A stretch of DNA of 64,000 nt from NCBI GenBank assembly GCA_006503475.1, contig RSEH01000014.1:124001-188000 (forward strand), written 5' to 3'. The notes beneath the pieces were generated by a model. The model searched no databases and was not told where the DNA came from. It worked only from the letters and a program-made list of their open reading frames with translations. The stretch's first letter is position 1. Each line of letters begins with the position of its first letter. Source of the DNA: Stentor roeselii (Eukaryota > Ciliophora > Heterotrichea > Heterotrichida > Stentoridae). Below are positions 46,859 to 55,728 of the stretch, in pieces. Both the position numbers and the translations under genes were made by a program.

Positions 46859-48865
46859 ATGAACTTCATGCGAATGTTTACCCACCAAAAATACGCTTAT
46901 AACCAGAAACTCCGAAAACAGCTAAACTTATTCGGAAAAAAAATCAATTATGATTCAAAAGCTCAAGAACTAATCCTAAAGCGGCACGGGTCAAACAAAC
47001 CTCGACTGAGTATTTTAGGTCTCGGTCCCAACGACTTAAATCAATTTTCTAAAGAAGAACTTGTCGTGCTCATGTCCTTAGTCCCGACCAGAGCCCAAGT
47101 GAACTGCATTCCAAGAAGCAAATACGTGATTCCTCTCACATGTGACGCGAAAGTCGTTTTCGACATCGCGATTGATTTTTTATTGTTATTTTCATCGATT
47201 TCTAGTTTATTTTACCTGGCGTTTCAACCAGAAGTGCCAAAAAACCTAGAAATTTTAGATTCTTTGGTTTGGGGAGTGTTTTTGGTGGACTTTGTACTGA
47301 ATTTTTTCACTGCTAAAATCAATAAAAAAGGATACCCAGTCCACACATTCAGAGGAATTTACAAAATCTACTCAAAAACCTGGATGCTTCCTGACCTTTT
47401 AGCGATAATCCCTTTAAAATGGACAGGAAACCCGAATTCCGAGTGTTTTTTAAGACTTTCCAGAGTTTTCAAGTTTCATCGACTTTTCGACAGAATAAAT
47501 ATTTTTAAATTCGCGAATCAAGTCACGAACTTATTATTAAGATCAGAAACGACAAGTAAAAAAAAGTGCAAACTTTTGATAATTCACACTTGGGACTTAA
47601 TCGGGTATATCTGGCTTACTATTTTTTCTACTTATTGTTTAGCTTGTTTGTGGATATTTTACGTGGAAGTCGTTCACAGGAACATCGGAGAACCTGTGAA
47701 CTACGAAAAAACTTTTGACTTAAGTCCAGGGTATTCAACTGAAAAACTAGTAAAAACCTGGTACTTTGTATTTACAACTCTTATGACTGTTGGATATGGA
47801 GACTTCTACGCGACTAACAAATATGAAATGATTGTCGCTATCATTTTTGTTCTCTCAGGGACTACATGGTTCACTTTTGTGATGAGTAAAAGTCGAGTGG
47901 CTTTAAGTAGTCTTCAAGAGCTTTCTTCTAAACACTTTGATAATGTTGACTTAAACTACTGGGTCTATCAAATCGAAAACAACTTCAGTCGACTTCCAGT
48001 TTCTTTAAAAAAACAGATAAACCAGCACTTTTTTCATTCAAGAGGAAATGACCGACTGAGAAACTTGGCGACATTAGAGGTAGGAGCGAATTCAACAGTG
48101 ATCCGATGTGAGTTCTTTAAAGTCCTCTCAGATGACTTGAAAGAAAGAATTTATGAATTTTTGTTTAGTGACATTTTTTATAAATTTCGCTTTTTTTTCA
48201 AGTTTATGGGCTCGGCGAAGTATTTTCTTGCAGGATTTTTACAGCCAAGGTTTTTCGTGAAGAACTCAATCATCCAAGACATAAATGAATCTGTCTGTGA
48301 AGTAAATTTTGTGTATTCTGGAGTTTTTCAAATCTGTGCTAAAGCTGGTAAAAACATCATCGACCTTTACACTATCGACAGTTCTTTCCTCATTGGAGAA
48401 TTTTTTGTTTTACATCAAATTAACAGTTTCGCTATTTTTCAAACTGTTTGTGGAGTCCACGCTTATTCAATCCCAGCTCATATTTTATTAAGTGTCAAGA
48501 AAAATAATCCAGAAATAGTTGAAATTTATCTGAAGTCAATTGAAAGACGTTATAAGTTCATCAAGGAAAAAATCACTGCAGTCGCTGAAAAAAATTACCT
48601 GGAAACCAATGAATTTGACGGGTCTTCTGGAAAACTATTCCCAGCATATGAAGATTCCGCAAGTGATAGGAATAAATACGTTTTAACTGAGGAACAAGTG
48701 GAAGAAACAGAAGATATTTTAAAAAAATTCCAACAAATCGAAAAATCTGTTCATGATTTCAAAAAAACTCGTAAAGAAAACGCGAAAAAACTGAAAAAAA
48801 AACTTTCTTTATACTTATTCAGGAAACTCTCACAGGACAATCCTTGTTTAAGGAGGTCGCTTTAA
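46859..48865 (+). CDS. six-TM K+ channel with degenerate cyclic-nucleotide-binding domain, paralogue A (668 aa)
   Basis: CNG/HCN/EAG-type architecture. S1 about 100-121 (FDIAIDFLLLFSSISSLFYL), S2 131-150, S3 near 175, S4 with few charges (LRLSRVFKFHRLFDR), S5 (IWLTIFSTYCLACLWIFYVE), pore with K+ filter TVGYGD near 310 followed by FYATNKYEM, and S6 (IVAIIFVLSGTTWFTFVMS). A C-linker and a cNMP-binding-like domain follow, but the phosphate-binding cassette (FLIGEFFVLHQINSFAIFQT) lacks the conserved Arg, so cyclic nucleotide may not bind. Paralogous to the three minus-strand genes from 57578 on, but more diverged. The stop is 13 bp from the convergent EML-like gene. Confidence 0.92.
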   Translation: MNFMRMFTHQKYAYNQKLRKQLNLFGKKINYDSKAQELILKRHGSNKPRLSILGLGPNDLNQFSKEELVVLMSLVPTRAQVNCIPRSKYVIPLTCDAKVVFDIAIDFLLLFSSISSLFYLAFQPEVPKNLEILDSLVWGVFLVDFVLNFFTAKINKKGYPVHTFRGIYKIYSKTWMLPDLLAIIPLKWTGNPNSECFLRLSRVFKFHRLFDRINIFKFANQVTNLLLRSETTSKKKCKLLIIHTWDLIGYIWLTIFSTYCLACLWIFYVEVVHRNIGEPVNYEKTFDLSPGYSTEKLVKTWYFVFTTLMTVGYGDFYATNKYEMIVAIIFVLSGTTWFTFVMSKSRVALSSLQELSSKHFDNVDLNYWVYQIENNFSRLPVSLKKQINQHFFHSRGNDRLRNLATLEVGANSTVIRCEFFKVLSDDLKERIYEFLFSDIFYKFRFFFKFMGSAKYFLAGFLQPRFFVKNSIIQDINESVCEVNFVYSGVFQICAKAGKNIIDLYTIDSSFLIGEFFVLHQINSFAIFQTVCGVHAYSIPAHILLSVKKNNPEIVEIYLKSIERRYKFIKEKITAVAEKNYLETNEFDGSSGKLFPAYEDSASDRNKYVLTEEQVEETEDILKKFQQIEKSVHDFKKTRKENAKKLKKKLSLYLFRKLSQDNPCLRRSL

Positions 48866-48878
48866 TGTTTTGAATAGT

Positions 48879-50900
48879 TTAAATATTTGATTTAAGAGTC
48901 ACTCGCGTTTCAGCCACACAAAGATTGCCTCCAGAGAAAATCAAGTCGTTTCGACTGCTCCAGGCCAGAGCCCTGACATGAGAAGCGTGACATTTGATTT
49001 TAACTCCTGTTTCTCCAAGTACCTGAAACACTTTTAAACAACCCCAGTCATCTCCAGCTGCAATCAAAGCAAGTCCTGAATCACTTTTAATACTCGTGAT
49101 ATGTGACAAGTCAATAAAACTTTCCTTCAGGTTCTTCAAAGGCCAACCGACACGAGAGGTCCAAGAAGATAAAGTTTCATTGAGTTCTTCGAGTTCACTG
49201 CCGTCAACACTCCAGAACTTCAAGTCGTAATTTTCACCGTTTGTTTGGAAGTGACGTGATTTTTTGCTCCAGTCAATAGTTTTAACACGATTCGAGTAAA
49301 AACAAGAAGTTTTGATGCAGTAACTTGGAATGTCAATTATCAAAACTGAATCTTTTGAATAACAGACTAAATAACTACCGTTTGGACTGTATTTTAAAGT
49401 GACTACCTCGTATTCTGAAACTTTTAAAAAGGTTAGATTGCGGATTGAGTTTGTGAAACTGTAGATTGAGAGAAAACCAGTTCCTATGCTGATTGCTATG
49501 TGACTCAGTGCTTGTGAATAATCCAAAGCTTTTATCTTGACTTGAGCAGCGTCTTGAATAGAATAAGCAGCATCAAAAAGGTTCTTTTTACTGATTTTAT
49601 TCACTTCTTTCCGTTGCAGATAATCAATCACTCTAACTTCACTTTCAGTGGCAACTATCACTAAACTTTCAGAAACCCTTGAAATTTCAACGATTTCTTG
49701 ACAAAATCCAAAAAACACCTCATTAACCTCTCCATCCCTTACAAAAACCACGGAGCCATTAGCCAGTCCAAGTAAAATCAAGTCCTGGTCCCAATCAATC
49801 GACCTCGCAAATGACTCCAAGTTGATTTTATTTAAAATCTCCATTTCACTTCCTAAAATCACTAAAGTTCTATCAGCCCCAGCACAAAACACTTGATCAT
49901 TAAAAACCTTCAAAGCATGAACTGTCACTCCCAGTTCAAACACCTGAAAAGCTGAGTCAAGCACAGGCGGTGTCCATCTGTAGACCTGTCCATTTGAAGC
50001 CGCTGTTAAGCAGAAGTCTTTCCACCAAACAGCTGAGGTCATTGTGCAGATTTTCCCTTTATTGCCGAAAACTCCGTTTTCGGCTTTTCCTGAACTTTGC
50101 ACAAAGGAGACGAATTTCTGACCGACGACGGAAAATTGAAGGTCTTTTGAATGAACTGCAACGAAAAATACGATTGAATCGAAACTTGTGGTGAAAATAG
50201 AGGAAAAGTCATGCCATTTGAATAGGGTTAGGCGAAAGTCTCCACTTAGTACTGCTAGAAAGTCGCTGTTTGAGCAGAAGGCGAGGGAAAGGGTTCCTTT
50301 TACTTGGGTTTTGTGCTCTTTGAAAGTGGTGAGTTTTCTGAGGTCCCAAATGCAGATCATGTGCCTTTTGTCACCGGTTGCTACTGTGTGGGTTTCTTTG
50401 TGAATGCAAAGGGAGACTATTTCGTCTTTGTGGTTTTTGTAGAGAAGTTGGGAGTTTTTAGAGTAGTTGTATACTACTCCGAAGATACCTGCTGGAAATA
50501 CCACTGTGAATGGCTCGCTTGTGTAGAAAAGGTTGTTTCGAGATTCAAGACACTGATACCCATAAACATACTCACATTCCAAACTACTACAAACTCCTTG
50601 TCTCATTTCCGAGCTATAATCATCAGGAACCTTTAAAACTCCACTCCAAGGTTTAACAATAAAAGCCTCATTAACAAAATTTTGTTCCACTTGAAAAATC
50701 CAATGATTTTTCACACTTTCCTTCGGAAGATCAATAGGTTTACCTTTGCGATTCGATTGAAGTTGTCCTTCTTTTTCAACATCTCGATCAAAAAGTGCTT
50801 TTTCATACTCTTCTTGATTTCCTAAAAGTGAGACTTTTTGAGCTTTTTTAACGTTTTCTGAAATATTTTCATTGATGCGATTTGCGACTCCACAGCCCAT
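48879..50900 (-). CDS. EML-like WD40 microtubule-associated protein with N-myristoylation motif (673 aa)
   Basis: Begins MGCGVANRINENISENVKKA: Gly2 with a neighbouring Cys, a classic N-myristoylation plus palmitoylation signal. Then comes a HELP-like segment (LECEYVYGYQCLESRNNLFY; GVVYNYSKNSQLLYKNHKDE) typical of the EML family, and two WD40 propellers (VATGDKRHMICIWDLRKL; LIFSGGN near the end). EMLs bind tubulin and microtubules. Short EMLs lacking the N-terminal trimer coil are known in protists. The acylation motif suggests attachment to membrane, perhaps linking cortical microtubules to the plasma membrane; that is inference. It starts 29 bp from the NDR kinase stop. Confidence 0.88.
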   Translation of the reverse strand: MGCGVANRINENISENVKKAQKVSLLGNQEEYEKALFDRDVEKEGQLQSNRKGKPIDLPKESVKNHWIFQVEQNFVNEAFIVKPWSGVLKVPDDYSSEMRQGVCSSLECEYVYGYQCLESRNNLFYTSEPFTVVFPAGIFGVVYNYSKNSQLLYKNHKDEIVSLCIHKETHTVATGDKRHMICIWDLRKLTTFKEHKTQVKGTLSLAFCSNSDFLAVLSGDFRLTLFKWHDFSSIFTTSFDSIVFFVAVHSKDLQFSVVGQKFVSFVQSSGKAENGVFGNKGKICTMTSAVWWKDFCLTAASNGQVYRWTPPVLDSAFQVFELGVTVHALKVFNDQVFCAGADRTLVILGSEMEILNKINLESFARSIDWDQDLILLGLANGSVVFVRDGEVNEVFFGFCQEIVEISRVSESLVIVATESEVRVIDYLQRKEVNKISKKNLFDAAYSIQDAAQVKIKALDYSQALSHIAISIGTGFLSIYSFTNSIRNLTFLKVSEYEVVTLKYSPNGSYLVCYSKDSVLIIDIPSYCIKTSCFYSNRVKTIDWSKKSRHFQTNGENYDLKFWSVDGSELEELNETLSSWTSRVGWPLKNLKESFIDLSHITSIKSDSGLALIAAGDDWGCLKVFQVLGETGVKIKCHASHVRALAWSSRNDLIFSGGNLCVAETRVTLKSNI

Positions 50901-50929
50901 TTAATTATAAGTAATTTTTCCATTATCGA

Positions 50930-52369
50930 TTAATTACTATAAAGGTCTTCTGAGGCCGGAATGTATTTAGTGCTTCTAGTCATTGATGACTTAACCTCTT
51001 CTAATTCTTCCATCGCTACAACTAAAGCATTTCTTTGAAGTTCGTCATCTCTTTTAAAGGTGTATCCAATGAACTGAGGGTCTTTTCTAGTCCTTTTCTT
51101 TACCTGAGGAGGGTAAAAAGGTTCATTCTCTTCAAACTGATCAAAATTACTCGTATCAATTTCACTAGCGAGATTAGGTATATAAGGCGAAGTCACATTC
51201 CTGATATTTTTCCAGTCAACTCCATGAAAAAACGGGTGAGCCTTGATTTCATGAGCACCTCCACTGCCCAGTCGAATTGGAGCCTCACAAACAAGTCTTC
51301 TAATCAAATCCGAAGCTTGAGGACTAACTTTCGCATCTCTAGGAATAACGAAATATTTCTGCCAACTTAAAATTTTATGACAGATATCAGCAGGTTTTTC
51401 CGCATAAAAAGGAGGATACCCTACAAGCATTTCATATAAAATAACTCCGACAGACCACCAGTCAACAGTTTCACTATAACCATTTCTACTGAAGACTTCA
51501 GGTGCTATATAGTCAGGAGTTCCAACAGTTGAATAAGCAAGTTTTCTATTCCTTCTGAATTCAGCCCGTTGTTCAATTTTTTGTCGATGTTTCGCATCTT
51601 CATCAAGTTTTTCAAGAACTTCTTGATTCGGTGAAATTTCTGCATTTTTTGAAAGTCCAAAGTCAGAAATTTTGATATGGCCACGATTGTCAATTAAGAT
51701 ATTATCTGGTTTTATATCACGATGAATGAAGTTCATCTTGTGAATAGACTCAATGGCTAAGATGCATTCAGCGATGTAGAAACGAGACTCGGCTTCTGTG
51801 AGAATATTTTTACGAATGAGAAGAGTCATCAAGTCCCCTCCCCCGAGGTACTCCATGACGAGGTACAAGTTTTTATCGTCTTGGAATGAAAACTTGAGCT
51901 CGACTATCCAAGGGTTCTCCACCGTTGCCAATACGTTGCGCTCGGCTAGTACATGTTGAACTTGATTTTTGTAAAGCATTTCAGTCTTGTTTAGCTTTTT
52001 CATCGCGAATATCTCTCCTGTAGGCTTATATCGAACCACGCGAACCTCTCCAAAAGCGCCTTTTCCAATGATTTTGATGGGTTCGAAGTCGAAAACAGTG
52101 ACTTTTTGTCTTCGTTTTCGGAGACTTTCTGACTCTTGTTTAAGGATTTTCTGTTTAATTAGGTCTTGTTCAGTGTTTGTAAGACTGAGTTCTTCCATTG
52201 TTTTTTTGAGTTCTTCCCAGACTTCAGTTTTTTCTTGTTCCTTTTGTTTGAGTTTCGAGTATTTCCGTTCGATGTACTCTTTGGCGACTTTCGCTTTATC
52301 TCTTGTGTTGGCACTGAAAGGTTCTTTCGGGTCTTTTTTCTTTTGACCAGTGGGTCTGGGACTAGCCAT
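50930..52369 (-). CDS. NDR: NDR/LATS-family AGC kinase (479 aa)
   Basis: N-terminal MOB-binding region (KVAKEYIERKYSKLKQKEQE; KQESESLRKRRQKVTVFDFE), kinase domain about 93-400 with GKGAFGEVRVVRYK, FAMKKL, HRDIKPDNILID, DFGLSK, the NDR-type basic insert (KHRQKIEQRAEFRRNRKLAY) and activation segment STVGTPDYIAPEVF. C-terminal hydrophobic motif FIGYTFKRDD has the expected Thr. NDR kinases are activated by MOB1 and control polarity and morphogenesis; MOB1 is an established regulator of Stentor regeneration and polarity, so this is a natural partner. All catalytic and regulatory residues are intact. Confidence 0.96.
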   Translation of the reverse strand: MASPRPTGQKKKDPKEPFSANTRDKAKVAKEYIERKYSKLKQKEQEKTEVWEELKKTMEELSLTNTEQDLIKQKILKQESESLRKRRQKVTVFDFEPIKIIGKGAFGEVRVVRYKPTGEIFAMKKLNKTEMLYKNQVQHVLAERNVLATVENPWIVELKFSFQDDKNLYLVMEYLGGGDLMTLLIRKNILTEAESRFYIAECILAIESIHKMNFIHRDIKPDNILIDNRGHIKISDFGLSKNAEISPNQEVLEKLDEDAKHRQKIEQRAEFRRNRKLAYSTVGTPDYIAPEVFSRNGYSETVDWWSVGVILYEMLVGYPPFYAEKPADICHKILSWQKYFVIPRDAKVSPQASDLIRRLVCEAPIRLGSGGAHEIKAHPFFHGVDWKNIRNVTSPYIPNLASEIDTSNFDQFEENEPFYPPQVKKRTRKDPQFIGYTFKRDDELQRNALVVAMEELEEVKSSMTRSTKYIPASEDLYSN

Positions 52370-52395
52370 TTATACGAGAATATTTAAAATAAGAA

Positions 52396-53529
52396 TTAAT
52401 CATTCAGGTCTTCAGATTCTTTAATTTTCAGTTGTTTGAAGTGAGTTTTTTCTTTCAGTATATTAAGCATGATCGCATCAGTGATGGCATTAGTGGCAAT
52501 GATCAATCCTAAAGAAGAAGCAATTTGTAAAACAATGTTAAACAAAGAAGGCGTGATATAAATTCCATAAGTCGAAAACAAGATACGTACACCTTTAAAA
52601 TGATAAAGATCTCTATAAAGTTGCCCAGATCTTCTATAATACTCAGCATGTTGCATGCTGTACCCGCCGCTATCAGCTTTATCAAGTCGTTCAACTTGCA
52701 GAGACATGTCACATTTTTCATTAGGATTTCGAATACAATTCAAAACTAGTGTCGCTTTAAACAATGCTCCTTTATCAGCGATCTGTGAGAAGTTAGTCCC
52801 TGCCATTTGAATGATATCACTGACCTCCCAAGCATCAGAGTCTTCCCCGGGGTACCTTTTAAAGTCCTCGTCGCCGAGGTTGTCCTTGCTGAGTGAAGCA
52901 AGTCTTTGAAACTCGACTTTAAACCGAGCCCATACGATTTGATGAGCTGCGTTTTCCAAGTAGTAAATTTCACTTGAGTTACTTTCAGGAGGACACCATC
53001 TCCACGCTTCACAGCCGTAAGTCCCTGCAGCGCTTTTAGAACAGGTTTCAGTTTCAATCACGTTTGGCAAGTCGTTGGTGGCACAGTCAGCATCTGACTC
53101 GCAGTACAAGTAAGGGTCGGCGCAGACTCCTTGGTATTGAGCCTTGGTGACTACTACTTTACTTGGAATGAAAACGGCTGACGTTTCATGGCCCCAGGGG
53201 TTTTCCTCTGCCACGTCCCAAACGTATGGATTTGAACCGGTGGAATAAGCGGTTCCTAAAAGTTCTGTATAAGTAAAGCCTTCTACTTTCTCGATGTCTA
53301 GGTAACTCTTGTTTATTAGGAAAACAACGACGATTAGGTATAAAAGAATCACGGTTAAAGTACCGTAGTAGATGTAACCTAAACGACGGTCTAATATTCG
53401 CACGTTTTTAGAGGAGTAGTAATAAGTCACCCAGGAAAAGAACTCGAAGAATTCTTCTTTGAATGAGGTTTGTTCTTCTTCTGTATCGGAGGAATTTTCT
53501 AATAGTTTTTTTTCTTCTTCTTCTGACAT
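52396..53529 (-). CDS. P2X-family ion channel lacking the canonical ATP-binding residues (377 aa)
   Basis: Trimeric P2X-type channel plan: TM1 about 51-73 (GYIYYGTLTVILLYLIVVVF), large ectodomain, TM2 about 329-357. Family landmarks are strong: YVWDVAE at 102-108, GVC at 135-136, YCESDADC, CEAWRWCPPE at 173-182, NC...C at 265/273, RLD, and EYYRR...GVRI. Eight of ten usual ectodomain cysteines are present; one pair is absent. Against P2X4 the ATP contacts are all replaced: K67 by E89, K69 by L91, T186 by Ala, N293 by S291, R295 by Q293, K313 by H310. So the fold is P2X but ATP gating is doubtful. Its start is 11 bp from the divergent gene at 53541. Confidence 0.9.
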   Translation of the reverse strand: MSEEEEKKLLENSSDTEEEQTSFKEEFFEFFSWVTYYYSSKNVRILDRRLGYIYYGTLTVILLYLIVVVFLINKSYLDIEKVEGFTYTELLGTAYSTGSNPYVWDVAEENPWGHETSAVFIPSKVVVTKAQYQGVCADPYLYCESDADCATNDLPNVIETETCSKSAAGTYGCEAWRWCPPESNSSEIYYLENAAHQIVWARFKVEFQRLASLSKDNLGDEDFKRYPGEDSDAWEVSDIIQMAGTNFSQIADKGALFKATLVLNCIRNPNEKCDMSLQVERLDKADSGGYSMQHAEYYRRSGQLYRDLYHFKGVRILFSTYGIYITPSLFNIVLQIASSLGLIIATNAITDAIMLNILKEKTHFKQLKIKESEDLND

Positions 53530-53540
53530 TTGTTGTAATT
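53530..53540. promoter_or_regulatory. 11-bp divergent spacer between two start codons
   Basis: TTGTTGTAATT separates the P2X-like ATG (minus, 53529) from the ATG at 53541 (plus). Confidence 0.65.
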
Positions 53541-54035
53541 ATGGAAGAGAGTGATGAATCTTTTGGCGACTTTGATGAAAGGGATCAGGGTAGTGAGGAT
53601 GATGAGGACAGTGATGAGGACAGTGATGATGAAAGGAGTGATAAGAGCGAAAAAAGGAAAGAAAGTGAAAAGAAGGTTGGAAGACTTGTTTTTGCTCAAA
53701 GTGAAAATGAAAAGTTTCGCTCTGCTAGTAGAACGAAAACACCTTTTTTTGTTATGAGTGAACAGGATGAGACTAAAGAAGGACTTGAGTTAATTAAGGA
53801 AATAAGCTCTGAACTTGATGAGATTTTTCAAAATATTCCTGGAGGAGGAGGGATGTGTAAGGAGTATAGAGAGGGTTTATGGAATCGTGATATTGGAAAG
53901 AAGGAGGGGATGGAAAAAGGGATACTTATAAAACCCACTCGACGAGATGTTGAAAAGGATTCGGAACGATGGGTTAGTTATAAGTCTTCTGTCCCGAATG
54001 ACTTTTCATCGAATAAAACATTTTCATTTTCATGA
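53541..54035 (+). CDS. acidic hypothetical protein (164 aa)
   Basis: Unrecognised. Starts MEESDESFGDFDERDQGSED, followed by an Asp/Ser/Glu run and a Lys-rich patch; likely disordered for the first 60 residues. The C-terminal 100 residues are mixed helix (EGLELIKEISSELDEIFQNI, then GILIKPTRRDVEKDSERW). The frame extends upstream to 53463, but that part overlaps P2X coding sequence and encodes a hydrophobic stretch unlike the rest, so the start at 53541 is preferred. Codons are G/T-leaning while the next gene is strongly A/C-leaning. Confidence 0.6.
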   Translation: MEESDESFGDFDERDQGSEDDEDSDEDSDDERSDKSEKRKESEKKVGRLVFAQSENEKFRSASRTKTPFFVMSEQDETKEGLELIKEISSELDEIFQNIPGGGGMCKEYREGLWNRDIGKKEGMEKGILIKPTRRDVEKDSERWVSYKSSVPNDFSSNKTFSFS

Positions 54036-54067
54036 AACCTGGTTCTTTATCCTTAATTTAATAATAA

Positions 54068-54682
54068 ATGGACCCAGCCGACAAAGAAGAACAAAAACGT
54101 AAACTGGAAGAGATGATAAAAAGAAAACACGAAGTTGAACAGAAAAAGAAACAAATAGTCGAGCCAAGCAACAAAGAAGTCTTCCGATACGAGGAGCTAA
54201 TCCGTGACAAAGGCCGAAAGAAGACCACAAAAGACCGAGTATTCAACAACGCGTTTTGCGTAGAAATAAAAGAAGAGCAAGAGCGAGTCCTAAACATAAT
54301 CAAAGACCCACCATCCAAGCCAGAGCCCACCTGGTACGACCAAGTCCTCGAAAAAGAACGAAAACTAAAAAGAGAAGAAACCCGTCTTGCCCAAGATCGT
54401 TTAAAAATGATCGACAAGCGTACAAGATACGCTGAAATAATCCGAGAAGTCTTATCACCCTCAACAAGAGCCCGCAACACAGAAGCCATCCCCCTGATCA
54501 GAAGTTCATCAAAGAAAGAATCACGAGACGACAGAACAAGTGTAAAAAGTCCAGAAATCTCTCAAAAATCCGATCAATTCTTCGTCCGAAAGCTCCAACC
54601 ACGAAGTTTATCAAAAAAAGAACTCAACGGAAGGTCTCCAGCTTCTCGCCAGACGATCCCAGCAGTGAAGTCTGACATCTAA
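54068..54682 (+). CDS. basic coiled-coil hypothetical protein (204 aa)
   Basis: Unrecognised. The N-terminal half is Lys/Glu-rich coiled coil (EEQKRKLEEMIKRKHEVEQK), the middle has a more conserved-looking segment (KPEPTWYDQVLEKERKLKRE; RTRYAEIIREVLSPSTRARN), and the tail is Ser/Arg/Pro-rich. The motif TRYAEIIREVLSPS suggests a structural ciliary or centrosomal protein, but no family can be named. Its codon choice is strikingly A+C-rich compared with the gene before it. The stop is 13 bp from the convergent NIT1 gene. Confidence 0.65.
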   Translation: MDPADKEEQKRKLEEMIKRKHEVEQKKKQIVEPSNKEVFRYEELIRDKGRKKTTKDRVFNNAFCVEIKEEQERVLNIIKDPPSKPEPTWYDQVLEKERKLKREETRLAQDRLKMIDKRTRYAEIIREVLSPSTRARNTEAIPLIRSSSKKESRDDRTSVKSPEISQKSDQFFVRKLQPRSLSKKELNGRSPASRQTIPAVKSDI

Positions 54683-54695
54683 GCTAAATAATTCA

Positions 54696-55517
54696 CTATA
54701 AAAGTTTGTAATGACTCAAAACTGGAAGTCTTTTTCTTGATGAACTCACAAGTTCCAGGTCGATATCGACGAGATTCACTCTTTCGCCTGAAGAACTCAC
54801 TGACACCTGAATGCCCCAAGGGTCTATCACTGAACTATGCCCGAAACTCACTCGGCCTGCCTCGTGTCGACCGTCTTGGGCACTGGCGACGACGAAAGCT
54901 CCATTTTCAATTGCCCTGGCTCGAATAAGGACTTCCCAATGGGCGTATCCGGTTTTTTCCATGAAAGCTGCTGGAATTGACAGGACCTCAGCGCCTCCGA
55001 CGCTGAGGGTTCGAAAGAGTTCAGGAAATCGAAGGTCGTAACAGATTCCCATTCCAAGTTTGCCGATTGGAGTTGGGACTACTTCAGAGATTTTTTCACC
55101 TGCAAGGCAATATTTGCTTTCGTGCATTATGATGTCCTCGTCGATTTTCACGTCGAATAAGTACATTTTACGGTAAACTGATATGATTTCGCCTGAATCG
55201 TTTAGGATTATTTGAGAGTTGTAGTATTTGGTTGGGTTCTTGCTTAACTCTTGGAAACCGCCTAGGGACATCCAGATTTTGTTTGATTTTGAAAGGGATT
55301 TGTATTTGGACATGTAAGAACCTGTTAAGGGCTGAGCGTGACTTAGACCTTCTCCGAGTTTTCCCAGGAAGTTGAAGTTTTCGGGAAGGAATATCATTTC
55401 AGCCCCTTGTTTACTTGCTTGGGATGTGAAGGTCTCGATTTTAGAGAAGTTTAAGGATGGGTCGGTTGTTGATGTCATTTGGACTACTGCAAGTTTTTTG
55501 AGGTTTGAAATTTTCAT
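54696..55517 (-). CDS. NIT1: NIT1-like carbon-nitrogen hydrolase (deaminated glutathione amidase), 273 aa
   Basis: Nitrilase superfamily, single domain of typical length. The catalytic triad is intact: Glu46 (IFLPENFNF), Lys117 (YRKMYLFDV) and Cys159 (GMGICYDLRFPE). Other NIT1 markers are HESKYCLAGE, GYAHWEVLIRARAIENGAF, VVASAQDGRHEAGRVSFGHS and VIDPWG. NIT1 hydrolyses deaminated glutathione, a by-product of transaminases, in cytosol and mitochondria. The GRxxxGHS and YxAHW elements favour NIT1 over NIT2 (omega-amidase). A GC-rich hairpin lies in the codons for LSVGGAEV (54986-55008). Confidence 0.93.
   Translation of the reverse strand: MKISNLKKLAVVQMTSTTDPSLNFSKIETFTSQASKQGAEMIFLPENFNFLGKLGEGLSHAQPLTGSYMSKYKSLSKSNKIWMSLGGFQELSKNPTKYYNSQIILNDSGEIISVYRKMYLFDVKIDEDIIMHESKYCLAGEKISEVVPTPIGKLGMGICYDLRFPELFRTLSVGGAEVLSIPAAFMEKTGYAHWEVLIRARAIENGAFVVASAQDGRHEAGRVSFGHSSVIDPWGIQVSVSSSGERVNLVDIDLELVSSSRKRLPVLSHYKLL
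54986..55008. repeat. perfect GC-rich inverted repeat, 8-bp stem, 7-nt loop
   Basis: CCTCAGCG (54986-54993) pairs with CGCTGAGG (55001-55008), inside conserved NIT1 codons. Confidence 0.85.
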
Positions 55518-55728
55518 TTTTATTGGGAAGTAATGGGAAGGTAGTTTATTGGATGGATTTTTATTGGGTTTTGGGTTTTAATGAAAGTATTGAAATTTCA
55601 CAGGTAAAGAAAATAAGATTTTTATTGTTTAGAAATTATGTTGAAGAGTATTATTATTTCAAGTATTGAAATTTATTAAAGATCTGCATTTAGCAGGTTT
55701 TAATTTGATTATAAAAAGATCAATAATA

